64,000 nucleotides of DNA from Burkholderiales bacterium (GCA_026399875.1 JAPLQF010000028.1:20509-84508), one strand, 5' to 3'; shown: positions 53,086-62,662, numbered from the stretch's first letter. Translations and numbers: made by a program. The notes: a model not told the origin generated them from the letters alone.

Positions 53086-56000
53086 TGAGCATCGAGTCTC
53101 CCGATCTGACTGCTTTGTCATGGTGTCTTGGCGAAATCCGCGAGTCACTGTCGCGTGCAGAGGTCGCAATCGAAGCCCAGCTCGCGCAGGGCGACGATGA
53201 CCGCTCGCAGACGACGATCGCGCGCACCATGGTGCATCAGGCCAGCGGCGCGCTGCAGTTCGTCGATCTCCAAGGTGCGCGGGTCGTGACGATGGAGGCC
53301 GAGAATCTGCTCGCCCTGTCCGAGCGCGGCGAGCTTGCGATGTCGCTTGAGTCCCAGGTGGTTCTGGTCCGTGCATTTGCCGCGGTCGGCGAGTACCTCG
53401 AAGGGATTGCAGCCGGCTCGGGTGATTCCCCACTCAAGCTGTTTGCCAACTACCGCGAACTGCTGGCACTTCGCGGCGTCGAGCGGGCCGAACCTGCCGA
53501 TCTCTTTTTTCCGGAACTGAGCCGGCGTGCGCCGCGTCTCGGCAGGGGCGGCCACTCCGCCAATCGCGACATTGCAAGGGTTCGCTCAAGCTTTGAGCGC
53601 GGCATGCTTGGCTTTCTTCGCGATCCGGGCGATCCGGGTGCGATCGGCGAGATGAGCAAGGCGGTCGAGCGATTGCTGCATGCCAGTCAGTCGCCGGCGC
53701 TGCGGACCTTCTGGTGGCTGGCGCTCGCCTTTCTGGATGGTCTTCGAGTCAAGGCCCTGCCGGTCGATCTGGTTGCCAAGCGCGAAGTCACCCGGATCCA
53801 CCAGCAAGTCAAGCGCGCCCATGAGGCCGGCATTGCAGTGCCTGACCAGGTGATTCGCGAACTGCTCTTTCAGATCGCCGCTGCCGGCAGTGGTTCCGCG
53901 AAGATCGATGAAGTCAAACAAACCTTTGATTTGATCGATGCTGTCCCGGCCGACGTCAACAGGGTGCATTACGGTCTGGTCGACAACCGTGGTTTGCGTG
54001 CAGCCCGCGAAGCCACCGCTCAGACCAAGACCGCCTGGGAGAAGTTCGCCCGTGGCAGTGCGGCCGATCTGCCTGCCTTTTCGAGTGCGGCCCAGCAGCT
54101 TGAAGCCACGATGTCTCGCTTGCCCTGGAGCGGCCTCAAGCGCCTGGCTGCCACCATTGGCGGCTTGCGCCGGGTGCTGGTTGCAAGCAGCACCAATCTG
54201 GCTGAGCTGCTGTCGCTCGAACTGGCGACTGCCTTGCTCTTTGTCGAGCAGGCGCTCGAGCACGGACCGGCCGAGGTTGATCAGTACGATCGTCGTGCGG
54301 CTGAACTGGCCGATCGACTCGATGCCTTGTGCGAGCGTCAGGAAGGTAACGCCGAAGCCATGCCCGAATGGCTGGCCGAGTTGTCGCGCGCCGCGCAGAC
54401 TCGACTCACGCTGCAGGCCTTCGTTGGCGAATTGCAGGTCAATCTTCGCGCTTGCGAGCGGGTGCTTGATGCCTTTTTCCGCGATCCGGGTGCCCGCGCC
54501 GATCTGCTGACCCTCGGCACACTGCTGGGGCAGGTGAGCGGCGCGTTCCGGCTTCTCGGACATGATCAGGCTGCCGCCGGTGCCGATGCGGTGTCGGGTC
54601 GAATCGCCGCCTTCCTTGATGCCGCCGACGCGCCTGAAAAAGCCGATTGCGAGCGAGTGGCTGACAACCTTGGTGCACTCGGATTCTTTGCCGAGTCGCT
54701 GCGCGATGCCGACCGCCATCATGGCGGATTCCGGTTTGACCATGACGAGAATGGCTTCGTCGCACGCCTTATCGTGCCGATTACGCAGTCGCGCGAGACC
54801 GTGGCAGACAGCGAGCAGACAGCCTTGTCGAAAGCCGCGCCGACAGACGCGCCGATCGAGATTTCGCAGCCGATCGACATCTCGGCGGCGGTGGTTCAGT
54901 CGGTCGACGAGCCATCGATGCCGATGCTCTCGGATGCGACCGAGCTTCTTGTCGATAACGACAACACCGAAACTGGCTTCGACCTTATCGCGGAGCCAGC
55001 CGTGGTCGATATGCCGGCGGCTGTGACGAACCCGGTGCCGGATGATGCCGGTGCCGGTGCCGATACCGAACTGATGTCGATCTTCCTCGAGGAAGCCGGC
55101 GAAGTGCTTGCGGCGATCGAGGCCAATCGGTCGATCTGCGAGCGTTCGCCGTTCGATTCGGAAGCGATGACCACCTTGCGTCGCGGCTTTCACACCCTCA
55201 AGGGGTCGAGCCGGATGGTCGGGCTCGACGCACTGGGCGAAGCCGCCTGGGCCATCGAGCAGGTGCTCAACGACTGGTTGGCGGGTGAGCATCCTGCAAG
55301 CCACTCGCTGCTGAATCTGGTGGGCGAGGCCCACCGGCTCTTTGTCGACTGGATCGCGCTTCTGAGACAGGATCCGCGTGCGACGGTCGATGCCCGGGCG
55401 CTGATTGCGCGCGCCGCATCGATCAAGGCAGGCGACGATGCAAGTGCCTTCGATGTGACCGCCTTCGAGAGTCCGGCAGCCACCACCGAACTGATCGATC
55501 TGCCGGTCGACTTCGGGTCGATCGAGGCTGACGGTGAGGGCATCGAGCTGCCGATCACCTTCGACATGAACGAGCTCGAAGGCAATCAGCCAGCGCCCGA
55601 CCCGTTCGCCAGTGAGGTGGCCGATGAGCTGGCCGATGAGGTGGCCGATGAGGTGGCCGATGCGAGTGCCGACACAGGTGCAGACACAGGTGCAGACACG
55701 CAGGTCCGAGTTGGCGAGCGCATGCTCAGCGGATCGCTGTTCCGGATTTTCCTCAACGAAGCCGACGATCTGCTGGGCAAGCTTGGCCAGACCCGACAAA
55801 GCTGGGCGACGACGCCGTCCATGCCGGCCTCCGAAGAGTCGGTGCGCGCGGCGCATTCGCTGGCGGGGATCTGCCGGATCGTGGGTCTGCTGTCGGTGCG
55901 CAGCTGTGCCGATGCACTCGAGCGTTTCCTGGCGGCACAATCGGTTGCCGGTCGCTCGGTGCAGTCGAATGACATCGCTGATTACGGTTTCGTTCTCGAT

Positions 56001-58580
56001 CGTCTGACTGGCGCGCTGCATCAGTTTGCGGCGGGTCAGGAACCTGCGACCGACGAGCGCATGAACGAACGCGCAGCCGATCTCGCGCGTCGCTGGTCAA
56101 GCGATGATGAGGTCGCGGCGCCGGAAGCGGTTGCCGGCATGCTGGCTTTCGGGGAGGGTCTCGAACTCGATGGCGAGACTCCGCTCAGCGATGACGAAAC
56201 CGATCCGGTGGCAGCACTCGAAGACGAGCTCGACCCCGATCTCGGCCCGGTCTTTCTCGAAGAAGTCGATGAACTCATGCCCCGCATCGGTGAGGCGCTG
56301 ACCCAATGGGCGCAGCAACCTGCCGATTCGGCGGCACCTGAATCCCTGATGCGACTGCTTCATACCGTCAAGGGCAGCGCCCGCATGGCGGGTGCGATGC
56401 GGCTGGGCTCGCTGGTCCATGATCTTGAAACCGAGATCGAACAGGTGATCGCATTGCCGGCGGTCTCCGAGCAGGCTGTCGAAGCGCTGATTGCGCGCAA
56501 TGATCTGATCCTGACGGTCTACGAGGCGCTGCGCAATCCGAACTCTGCCGCAGCAGCTGCGGCGGCGGTACAGGTTCTCGGCCTGCCCGATGGGTCGTCG
56601 GTGACTGACGACGCTTCGCTGACGCCGGCGCAGCTTGCGCCGAACGACGGCGTTTCCGTTGAGCCGCTCGAGCTGGTCGACGCGATCGAGATGGTCTCGA
56701 AGGAGCATGCCCTTCCTGCACGAACGCAGTCACGCCCGGCCTCTGTCCAGCCGACAGCCAGCCATCCGATGATTCGTGTGCGTGCCGATCTGCTCGACAA
56801 GCTGGTCAATGAGGCCGGCGAGGTCTCGATTTCGCGTGCCCGGCTCGACAACGAGATCGGCGGCATCCGTCAGTCGCTTGTCGAGCTGACCGAAAACGTC
56901 AATCGGCTGCGCTCGCAGCTTCGCGAAATCGAACTGGCGGCCGATTCGCAGATCCAGTCGCGCATTGCGCGCAATCGCGAGGTCGAGGGCGATTTCGATC
57001 CGCTCGAGTTCGACCGCTATACGCGTTTTCAGGAACTCTCCCGGATGCTGGCCGAGTCGGTCAATGACGTGGCCACCGTCCAGCAGAACGCGATGCGCAG
57101 TCTTGACGAAGCTGCCCGCGATCTGTCACGTCAGCATCAGGTGACCCGCGAATTGCAGCAGGATCTGATGCGCATCCGCCTGGTGCAGTTCGGCAGTGTG
57201 GCCGATCGGATGTATCGCGTGGTGCGCCAGGCCGCCAAGGAACTCGGCAAACGCGTCAACCTCGAAATCAAGGGCGGCGATGCCGAACTCGACCGTGGCG
57301 TGCTCGAGCGCATGAGCGGACCGATCGAGCATCTGCTGCGAAACGCAGTGGCCCACGGCATCGAATCGCGCACCGATCGGCTCGCAGCCGGCAAGGCCGA
57401 GACCGGCGAGATCTCCCTGACGGTGGGCCAGGCAGGCAGCGAGGTAACGCTGCGCTTTACCGATGACGGCGCCGGACTCAATTATCCGCGCATCCTTGCG
57501 CGCGCCACCGAGCGTGGGCTGATCGCGGCAGGCGCCAAGCCTAATGAGCGAGAGCTTGCGCAGATGATCTTCATGCCGGGTTTCAGCACCGCGCCAGAAG
57601 TCACCGAGCTTGCCGGTCGTGGTGTCGGCATGGATGTCGTGCGTGCCGAGGTGGCAGCCATGGGTGGGCGTATCGAGCTCGATTCGACGCCTGGCTTTGG
57701 CACCTGTTTCGATGTCCATCTGCCAGTGTCGCTCGCGATCGCCCAGGTGGTGCTGCTCACGGTCGGCTCGATGCGCGTGGCAGTGCCCTCGGCGCTGGTC
57801 GAGCAGATTCAGCAGCTCAAGCCGGATGAACTGGCCGCGGGTTATGCCGATCACACGGTCCAATGGCAGGGCGCGGCGGTGCCGCTCTATTTCCTGGGCA
57901 GCTTGCTCGAGATGGCCGAATGCACGCCGCTTGCGCAGCGCTATTCGCCGGTCGTTCTGCTGCGCTCGGGTGTCGAGCGCCTGGCGCTTCACGTCGACCA
58001 TGTTTCGCCGAGCACCGAGGTGGTTCTCAAGAACGTCGGCCCGCAACTGGCCCGTCTGACCGGGATGGCCGGTGCAACCGTGCTGGGCAACGGCGAGATT
58101 GTTCTGATCCTCAATCCGGTCCAGATTGTCCAGAGCGGCGCAGGCCATCGGGCCGGGCAGGGCGATACCGCAGGGTTTGCGCCGACCCGCATCGAAGTGC
58201 CGCACACCGTCATGGTGGTGGATGATTCGGTGACCGTGCGCAAGGTGACCCAGCGACTGCTCAGCCGTGACGGCTATCAGGTGGTGCTGGCTCGTGATGG
58301 TCTCGATGCGATGCGTCAGTTGCAGGACGTCGTGCCCGATCTGATGCTGCTCGATATCGAGATGCCGCGAATGGACGGTTTCGATGTGGCTCGCAAGATG
58401 CGCGAGGACGAACGCTGGAAGGGTGTGCCGATCGTGATGATCTCGTCACGCACCGCCGACAAGCATCGCGACCATGCCTTCTCGCTCGGCGTATCGCACT
58501 TCTTTGGCAAGCCCTATGAAGAGGGCGAGCTGCTGCGCCTGGTCAAGAAGCTCACCAACGAATCGCAACCGGTAAGCTGA
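53085..58580 (+). CDS. pilL: Chp-system hybrid histidine kinase PilL (ChpA-like)
   Basis: 1831 residues. An N-terminal helical region (about 1-550) has no obvious active site. Three Hpt domains follow with their phospho-histidines visible: His703 ('FHTLKGSSRM'), His924 ('AHSLAGICRI') and His1093 ('LHTVKGSARM'). Then come a CheA-type dimerisation segment ('LLDKLVNEAGEVSISRARL'), HATPase domain (N box 'IEHLLRNAVAHGIES', G box 'AGRGVGMDVVRAE'), a CheW-like domain and a C-terminal receiver with Asp1757 ('LLDIEMPRMDGFD'). It phosphorylates PilG/PilH. Acidic linkers, one with tandem repeats, join the Hpt domains. Confidence 0.96.
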   Translation: MSIESPDLTALSWCLGEIRESLSRAEVAIEAQLAQGDDDRSQTTIARTMVHQASGALQFVDLQGARVVTMEAENLLALSERGELAMSLESQVVLVRAFAAVGEYLEGIAAGSGDSPLKLFANYRELLALRGVERAEPADLFFPELSRRAPRLGRGGHSANRDIARVRSSFERGMLGFLRDPGDPGAIGEMSKAVERLLHASQSPALRTFWWLALAFLDGLRVKALPVDLVAKREVTRIHQQVKRAHEAGIAVPDQVIRELLFQIAAAGSGSAKIDEVKQTFDLIDAVPADVNRVHYGLVDNRGLRAAREATAQTKTAWEKFARGSAADLPAFSSAAQQLEATMSRLPWSGLKRLAATIGGLRRVLVASSTNLAELLSLELATALLFVEQALEHGPAEVDQYDRRAAELADRLDALCERQEGNAEAMPEWLAELSRAAQTRLTLQAFVGELQVNLRACERVLDAFFRDPGARADLLTLGTLLGQVSGAFRLLGHDQAAAGADAVSGRIAAFLDAADAPEKADCERVADNLGALGFFAESLRDADRHHGGFRFDHDENGFVARLIVPITQSRETVADSEQTALSKAAPTDAPIEISQPIDISAAVVQSVDEPSMPMLSDATELLVDNDNTETGFDLIAEPAVVDMPAAVTNPVPDDAGAGADTELMSIFLEEAGEVLAAIEANRSICERSPFDSEAMTTLRRGFHTLKGSSRMVGLDALGEAAWAIEQVLNDWLAGEHPASHSLLNLVGEAHRLFVDWIALLRQDPRATVDARALIARAASIKAGDDASAFDVTAFESPAATTELIDLPVDFGSIEADGEGIELPITFDMNELEGNQPAPDPFASEVADELADEVADEVADASADTGADTGADTQVRVGERMLSGSLFRIFLNEADDLLGKLGQTRQSWATTPSMPASEESVRAAHSLAGICRIVGLLSVRSCADALERFLAAQSVAGRSVQSNDIADYGFVLDRLTGALHQFAAGQEPATDERMNERAADLARRWSSDDEVAAPEAVAGMLAFGEGLELDGETPLSDDETDPVAALEDELDPDLGPVFLEEVDELMPRIGEALTQWAQQPADSAAPESLMRLLHTVKGSARMAGAMRLGSLVHDLETEIEQVIALPAVSEQAVEALIARNDLILTVYEALRNPNSAAAAAAAVQVLGLPDGSSVTDDASLTPAQLAPNDGVSVEPLELVDAIEMVSKEHALPARTQSRPASVQPTASHPMIRVRADLLDKLVNEAGEVSISRARLDNEIGGIRQSLVELTENVNRLRSQLREIELAADSQIQSRIARNREVEGDFDPLEFDRYTRFQELSRMLAESVNDVATVQQNAMRSLDEAARDLSRQHQVTRELQQDLMRIRLVQFGSVADRMYRVVRQAAKELGKRVNLEIKGGDAELDRGVLERMSGPIEHLLRNAVAHGIESRTDRLAAGKAETGEISLTVGQAGSEVTLRFTDDGAGLNYPRILARATERGLIAAGAKPNERELAQMIFMPGFSTAPEVTELAGRGVGMDVVRAEVAAMGGRIELDSTPGFGTCFDVHLPVSLAIAQVVLLTVGSMRVAVPSALVEQIQQLKPDELAAGYADHTVQWQGAAVPLYFLGSLLEMAECTPLAQRYSPVVLLRSGVERLALHVDHVSPSTEVVLKNVGPQLARLTGMAGATVLGNGEIVLILNPVQIVQSGAGHRAGQGDTAGFAPTRIEVPHTVMVVDDSVTVRKVTQRLLSRDGYQVVLARDGLDAMRQLQDVVPDLMLLDIEMPRMDGFDVARKMREDERWKGVPIVMISSRTADKHRDHAFSLGVSHFFGKPYEEGELLRLVKKLTNESQPVS
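55614..55700. repeat. 12-bp tandem repeats in the PilL linker
   Basis: Four units of 'gaggtggccgat' (55614, one variant at 55626, 55638, 55650) encoding E-V-A-D. Directly after them comes a second array of about two and a half units of 'acaggtgcagac' (D-T-G-A) up to about 55700. They lie in the acidic linker between the first and second Hpt domains and keep the frame. Confidence 0.9.
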
Positions 58581-58645
58581 TGCTCAGCAGGCCTGGGCGG
58601 TGATCCTGAGGGTCATCGCGCGGGCCAGCCGGCGAAAGCCGCTCG

Positions 58646-59638
58646 CTAGAGCGGCCCTGTGGCCGGCCACAACTGCTCGGTGTCGATCGGGAAACCGAGT
58701 TCGGCTGCCGGGATACAGGCCTCGATGCGCAGCTTCGATTCGATGCACAGGCGGTTGACCCCGTCTGGCCCGTTGGGTCCGTAAGTGGGATGCATGACCC
58801 TGACCACTGGTGCGCTCGGATCATAGGTGCGGCGGCAGACGATACCGACTTCGCCATTGACCAGTCTGACCGGTGTACCCGGCGGATAGGGGCCGAGCAC
58901 ATCACTCAGGGCCCTGCCGATCGAGGTATCGGCCACGCTGCTGGTTCGGCCGACGATGAGTTGCAGCGCCTTGTCGGGCGGTGCGCCCGGCCGATAGCCG
59001 CGTTCGGTGATCATGGCGCACCAGCGATCGGCCAGCATCAGCGCCTGCGCGGCCGGCCACAGCTGGTCGCCGGAGAGCTTGCGCGGATAGCCAGTGCCGT
59101 CGAGGTGCTCGTGATGCTGCGTGACCAGTGCAAGCCACATCCGGTCTTCAAGTCCGGCGCCGCGCAGCAGGGCGACGCTGACATTCGGATGATCGAGCAC
59201 GGATGCCCGCTGCTCGGGCGACAGCGCACCGGCCTGCCCATAGAGCTGCTCCTGCAACTCGAGCATGCCAAGGTTCATGGTGAGCGCGGCATTGATCGCC
59301 GTGCGTCGTTCGCTGGGCGAAGTGCCCATGCGTGTGAGCATGAACTCGAGCACGATGGCTGTGGCCAGCGAATGACGAACCCCGTAGCGTCCGCCGGTCA
59401 TGCGCAGGGGCACCGCCAGCATCGCGTCCGATTCGAGCAGGCAAAGTCTTTGCAGCAAGGCCGAGGCGGTGCGCACATCGTCGAGTGCGATAGGCGAGTT
59501 CTGGTGACCGTCGGCGATGGTCTGCAGCGAGGCATCGAGCTTGTCGCGCATCGCGCGCGCATGCGACCACGGCGTGCTCGGGCGGGATGCCTGAGCCGGC
59601 GCGGTCGCGTCCTCGAAGGAAGTGACGACTTCAGCCAT
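58646..59638 (-). CDS. HD-GYP-like protein lacking the HD dyad
   Basis: 330 residues. The C-terminal half of an HD-GYP domain is clear: 'LDHPNVSVALLRGAG' and 'TQHHEHLDGTGYPRKLSGDQ' (the H-H-E-x-x-DG-x-GYP motif). However, where the canonical 'HD-I/L-G' should occur the sequence reads 'NAALTMNLGMLELQ', so the metal-binding His-Asp pair is replaced by Met-Asn. It is followed by a beta-rich tail ('VRLVNGEVGIVCRRTYDP'). It could be a non-catalytic c-di-GMP-related or regulatory protein. It is convergent with the pil operon. Confidence 0.85.
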   Translation of the reverse strand: MAEVVTSFEDATAPAQASRPSTPWSHARAMRDKLDASLQTIADGHQNSPIALDDVRTASALLQRLCLLESDAMLAVPLRMTGGRYGVRHSLATAIVLEFMLTRMGTSPSERRTAINAALTMNLGMLELQEQLYGQAGALSPEQRASVLDHPNVSVALLRGAGLEDRMWLALVTQHHEHLDGTGYPRKLSGDQLWPAAQALMLADRWCAMITERGYRPGAPPDKALQLIVGRTSSVADTSIGRALSDVLGPYPPGTPVRLVNGEVGIVCRRTYDPSAPVVRVMHPTYGPNGPDGVNRLCIESKLRIEACIPAAELGFPIDTEQLWPATGPL

Positions 59639-59858
59639 TGGGCGAATCAGACCTGGACGAATTCAGACAGCGGAAAGACTGGCTGCGAGCAGGTCGAGGC
59701 AGTCTCCTTGGCCCAATCGTCTCGCGATGGTGTCTGCATGACCAACGCCTGCCGGCCAGAGGGTGCCCGTGGCCGTCCGGACGGCGGGCCTGTGCGGCTG
59801 TGCTGGCGCGTCCGCAACGGTTTTGTGGCTCGCACTCAGCGAGGACCCGGTTGTCGGA

Positions 59859-61451
59859 TCAGCGGCCAGCGTCGGCTTTGACAACCGCATAACGCGTCAG
59901 CGTGCGCAGCCGGGCCTGTGCATGATCGACCACTGGCGCCGGATAGTCCCGGCCGATGACGCAGCCCAGGCGCATCTGGTCGGCGGCCGACAACAGCCAC
60001 GGGGCATGGATCTGCGCGGCTGACAGGCCGGCGAGCTGCGGCAGATAACGGCGGATGAACTGGCCCTGCGGATCGAATTTCTGCGACTGGGTGATCGGAT
60101 TGAAGATTCGGAAATAAGGCTGCGCATCGCAGCCGCTCGAGGACGCCCATTGCCAGCCGCCGTTGTTGGCCGAGAGGTCATAGTCGTTCAGGTGCTGCGC
60201 AAACCAGTGCTCGCCGCGCCGCCAGTCGATGCCCAGGTCCTTGCACAGAAAGGAGGCGGTGACCATGCGCAGGCGATTGTGCATGTAGCCACTTGAGCGG
60301 ATCTGCGCAATCGCGGCATCGATCAGCGGATAGCCGGTACGGCCCTCGCACCAGGCCGCAAAGAGCGCATCGCCCGCTTCGCCGCCCTCCCACTCGATAC
60401 GGTCATAGTCGGCTTTGAATGACTGGTGTTCGACCCGCGGATGGTGATGCAGGATCTGGAAGTAGAAGTCGCGCCAGATCAGTTCAGAGAGCCAGGTGCG
60501 CGCGCCCTCGGCGGCGGGTGCGTCGATGCCGTTGTGAAGCGCGCTTTGCTCGGCGTGCCGTGCTTCGCGCACCAGGCGGCGAATCGGCACCGTGCCAAAG
60601 CGCAGATGGACCGACAGATACGACGGGCCCTTGATCGCCGGGTAGTCGCGAGCCTCGCGGTAGCGTCCGATGCGTGGCAGGAAATCCTCGAGCAGCGCGC
60701 CGGCGGCCAATTCGCCCGGCGTGATTGCAAGGCTGGCGAGATCGGTCTGTTCAAACCCGATCGCGGCAAGGCTGGGCACGCCATTGACCGGGTCTGTGCC
60801 GAGTGCGGCGGGGCTGTCAATCCCCTCGGCATCGCGAAGCCAGGCGGGCAGCGGTGCGAGGCGGCTGTTTGCAGGGTGCTCTGCCAGCTCGGCGGTGGAC
60901 TGCTCGGCGAGCGCGGTATTGCCCGATGGGTGGCTGCCTGCGTCGCTCAGTGCCTCGAGCGTTCGCAACCAGGCATTGCGGTAGGGCGTAAAGACCGAGA
61001 AGGGGCGATCGGCAGCCGTCAGCACCTCGTCGGCCTCGAAGATCACCTGATCCTTGACCAGTGTGAGTGTCCGGCCATCTGCCCGCAGCGCCTCATCGAC
61101 CTTCAGGTCGCGGCGCACCGCCGCCGGTTCGTAGTCTCTTGCGGCAAAGACCGATTGCACGCCGAGTCTTGCAGCCAGTGCGGGAATAGCGTGTTGCGAC
61201 CGGTCGTGAACGACGATCAGGCCGCCGCCCGATTCACGCAGTCGCGCATCCAGTTCGCGCAGCGAGCCCGCGATGAACTCGACACGACGGTCGGCCTTGC
61301 TGGCCAGCGCATCGAGAATCTCTCGGTCGAAAACGAAAGTGCAGTAAAGGCGCCCGCAGGCCGCCAGTGCATGGGCGAGCGCGGCATGGTCCCTGATTCG
61401 CAGGTCGCGACGGAACCAGACGAGTGCGGCAGAGTTGGGTTCGCGGGGCAT
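59859..61451 (-). CDS. phrB: Deoxyribodipyrimidine photolyase (cryptochrome/photolyase class I)
   Basis: 530 residues, ATG at 61449-61451. N-terminal photolyase antenna domain ('LVWFRRDLRIRDHAALAHAL') and C-terminal FAD domain with 'LSELIWRDFYFQILHHHP', 'GRTGYPLIDAAIAQIRSSGY', 'MHNRLRMVTASFLCKDLGID' and 'NNGGWQWASSSGCDAQPYFR'. It repairs cyclobutane dimers with light. The 220 bp between it and the HD-GYP-like gene holds nothing I recognise. Divergent from yqgE with 61 bp between the starts. Confidence 0.95.
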   Translation of the reverse strand: MPREPNSAALVWFRRDLRIRDHAALAHALAACGRLYCTFVFDREILDALASKADRRVEFIAGSLRELDARLRESGGGLIVVHDRSQHAIPALAARLGVQSVFAARDYEPAAVRRDLKVDEALRADGRTLTLVKDQVIFEADEVLTAADRPFSVFTPYRNAWLRTLEALSDAGSHPSGNTALAEQSTAELAEHPANSRLAPLPAWLRDAEGIDSPAALGTDPVNGVPSLAAIGFEQTDLASLAITPGELAAGALLEDFLPRIGRYREARDYPAIKGPSYLSVHLRFGTVPIRRLVREARHAEQSALHNGIDAPAAEGARTWLSELIWRDFYFQILHHHPRVEHQSFKADYDRIEWEGGEAGDALFAAWCEGRTGYPLIDAAIAQIRSSGYMHNRLRMVTASFLCKDLGIDWRRGEHWFAQHLNDYDLSANNGGWQWASSSGCDAQPYFRIFNPITQSQKFDPQGQFIRRYLPQLAGLSAAQIHAPWLLSAADQMRLGCVIGRDYPAPVVDHAQARLRTLTRYAVVKADAGR

Positions 61452-61512
61452 GGCGGCGGCTTTGGCAAAGCCTGCGATTGTGCGGCCCCGATCAGGCCTT
61501 TACAATCGATCG

Positions 61513-62085
61513 ATGAGTGACATCGACGCGGCAACCAATCTGACCAATCATTTCCTGCTGGCCATGCCCGGCATGGCCGACACCAACTTTGGTGGTGCGG
61601 TGGTCTTCCTGGCCGAGCACAGCGCCAAGGGCGCGCTGGGTCTGGTCATCAACCGTCCGATGGAACTCGATCTCAAGTCGCTCTTCGAGCGTATCGATCT
61701 GACGCTTGAAATTGCGCCGCTCAGCACCTCTGCGGTGTTCTATGGCGGGCCGGTCCAGACCGATCGCGGCTTCGTCCTGCACCAGCCGCTGGGTGCCTGG
61801 AGCTCGACGGTCAACGTCCACGACAGCCTGGGTCTCACCTCATCGAAAGACGTGCTCGAAGCAGTGGCGCAAGGCACCGGGCCCGAGCGCTTGCTGGTCA
61901 CGCTCGGCTATGCCGGATGGGGGCCGGGGCAGCTCGAAGACGAGATCGCCCGCAATGCCTGGCTCACGGTCGAGGCCGACCCTGATGTCATCTTCGCCAC
62001 GCCGGTCCAGGACCGCCTGTCTCGCGCCTATGGTTTGCTGGGCATCAATCCGGCCTTTCTGTCGTCGGCCGCAGGGCATGCCTGA
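61513..62085 (+). CDS. yqgE: YqgE/AlgH family protein
   Basis: 190 residues from ATG 61513. UPF0301 signature: 'TNHFLLAMPGMADTNFGGAV', 'HSAKGALGLVINRPME', 'FYGGPVQTDRGFVLH', 'LVTLGYAGWGPGQLEDEI'. Function is still unclear in the family, with a named role in alginate regulation in Pseudomonas. The fixed neighbourhood yqgE-ruvX-pyrR-pyrB is typical of Proteobacteria. Overlaps ruvX by 8 bp. Confidence 0.95.
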   Translation: MSDIDAATNLTNHFLLAMPGMADTNFGGAVVFLAEHSAKGALGLVINRPMELDLKSLFERIDLTLEIAPLSTSAVFYGGPVQTDRGFVLHQPLGAWSSTVNVHDSLGLTSSKDVLEAVAQGTGPERLLVTLGYAGWGPGQLEDEIARNAWLTVEADPDVIFATPVQDRLSRAYGLLGINPAFLSSAAGHA

Positions 62086-62662
62086 GGTGCCCCGATCGTC
62101 CGATTCGCCCGAATCGTCCGAATCGCCCGAATCGCCCGGTTCATCCGGATCATCCCGACAGCCCACCGCGTCATCGATACCGCCGTCATCGCCACAGGCT
62201 CGGCCCGAGACCTTGCTCGCTTTCGATTTCGGTGTGCGACATATCGGTGTGGCGCTGGGCAACACACTGAGCGCCTCCGCACGTCCGCTCACGCTGATCG
62301 ACAGCGCGCCGAATAATCAGCGCTTTGCGCGCATCGCCGAATTGATCCGCACCTGGCAGCCCGACCGGCTGGTGGTGGGGCGCCCGCTCGACGAAGACGG
62401 CAGCATCACCGAGACCACCCGCCTGGCCGAGCGCTTTGCCAATCAGTTGCGGGGTCGCTTCGGTCTGGCGGTCGAGGCGGTCGATGAGCGCTTCTCCAGT
62501 CGCGAGGCGCAGGCTATCATCGCCGCCACCGGGCGCCGCGGTGCGCATGGCGGGCAGAACAAGGGTCATGACGATCCGATGGCCGCCGCCGTGATCCTGT
62601 CTCAATACCTCGACGGTCTGGGCCGCGCCCAGCCGTCGCCACCTCCGGTGTCCACCTCATGA
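62078..62662 (+). CDS. ruvX: Holliday junction resolvase-like protein RuvX (YqgF)
   Basis: 194 residues from ATG 62078, inside the end of yqgE. RNase H-like fold: 'LLAFDFGVRHIGVALGN' (first catalytic Asp), 'LVVGRPLDEDGS', 'VEAVDERFSSREA' and 'HDDPMAAAVILSQYL' (last Asp). Family members act in 16S rRNA 5' processing. The first about 47 residues are a Ser/Pro/Glu tail with tandem repeats, not found in the usual about 140-residue family. Overlaps pyrR by ATGA. Confidence 0.94.
   Translation: MPEVPRSSDSPESSESPESPGSSGSSRQPTASSIPPSSPQARPETLLAFDFGVRHIGVALGNTLSASARPLTLIDSAPNNQRFARIAELIRTWQPDRLVVGRPLDEDGSITETTRLAERFANQLRGRFGLAVEAVDERFSSREAQAIIAATGRRGAHGGQNKGHDDPMAAAVILSQYLDGLGRAQPSPPPVSTS
62101..62154. 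repeat. 9-bp tandem repeat in ruvX N-terminus
   Basis: Six 9-bp units (consensus 'cgaatcgcc', later units 'cggatcatc') from 62101 to 62154 encode S-P/S-E and S-G-S triplets in the N-terminal tail of RuvX. Confidence 0.85.

Noticed and set aside
53586..56021. Antisense open frame of about 800 codons opposite pilL
   Set aside because: It mirrors pilL codon structure; there is no domain, start signal or operon context, and the sense gene is certain.
58620..58646. Terminator between pilL and the HD-GYP-like gene
   Set aside because: A short GCCGCTC/GAGCGGC stem is present but has no U-run on either strand.
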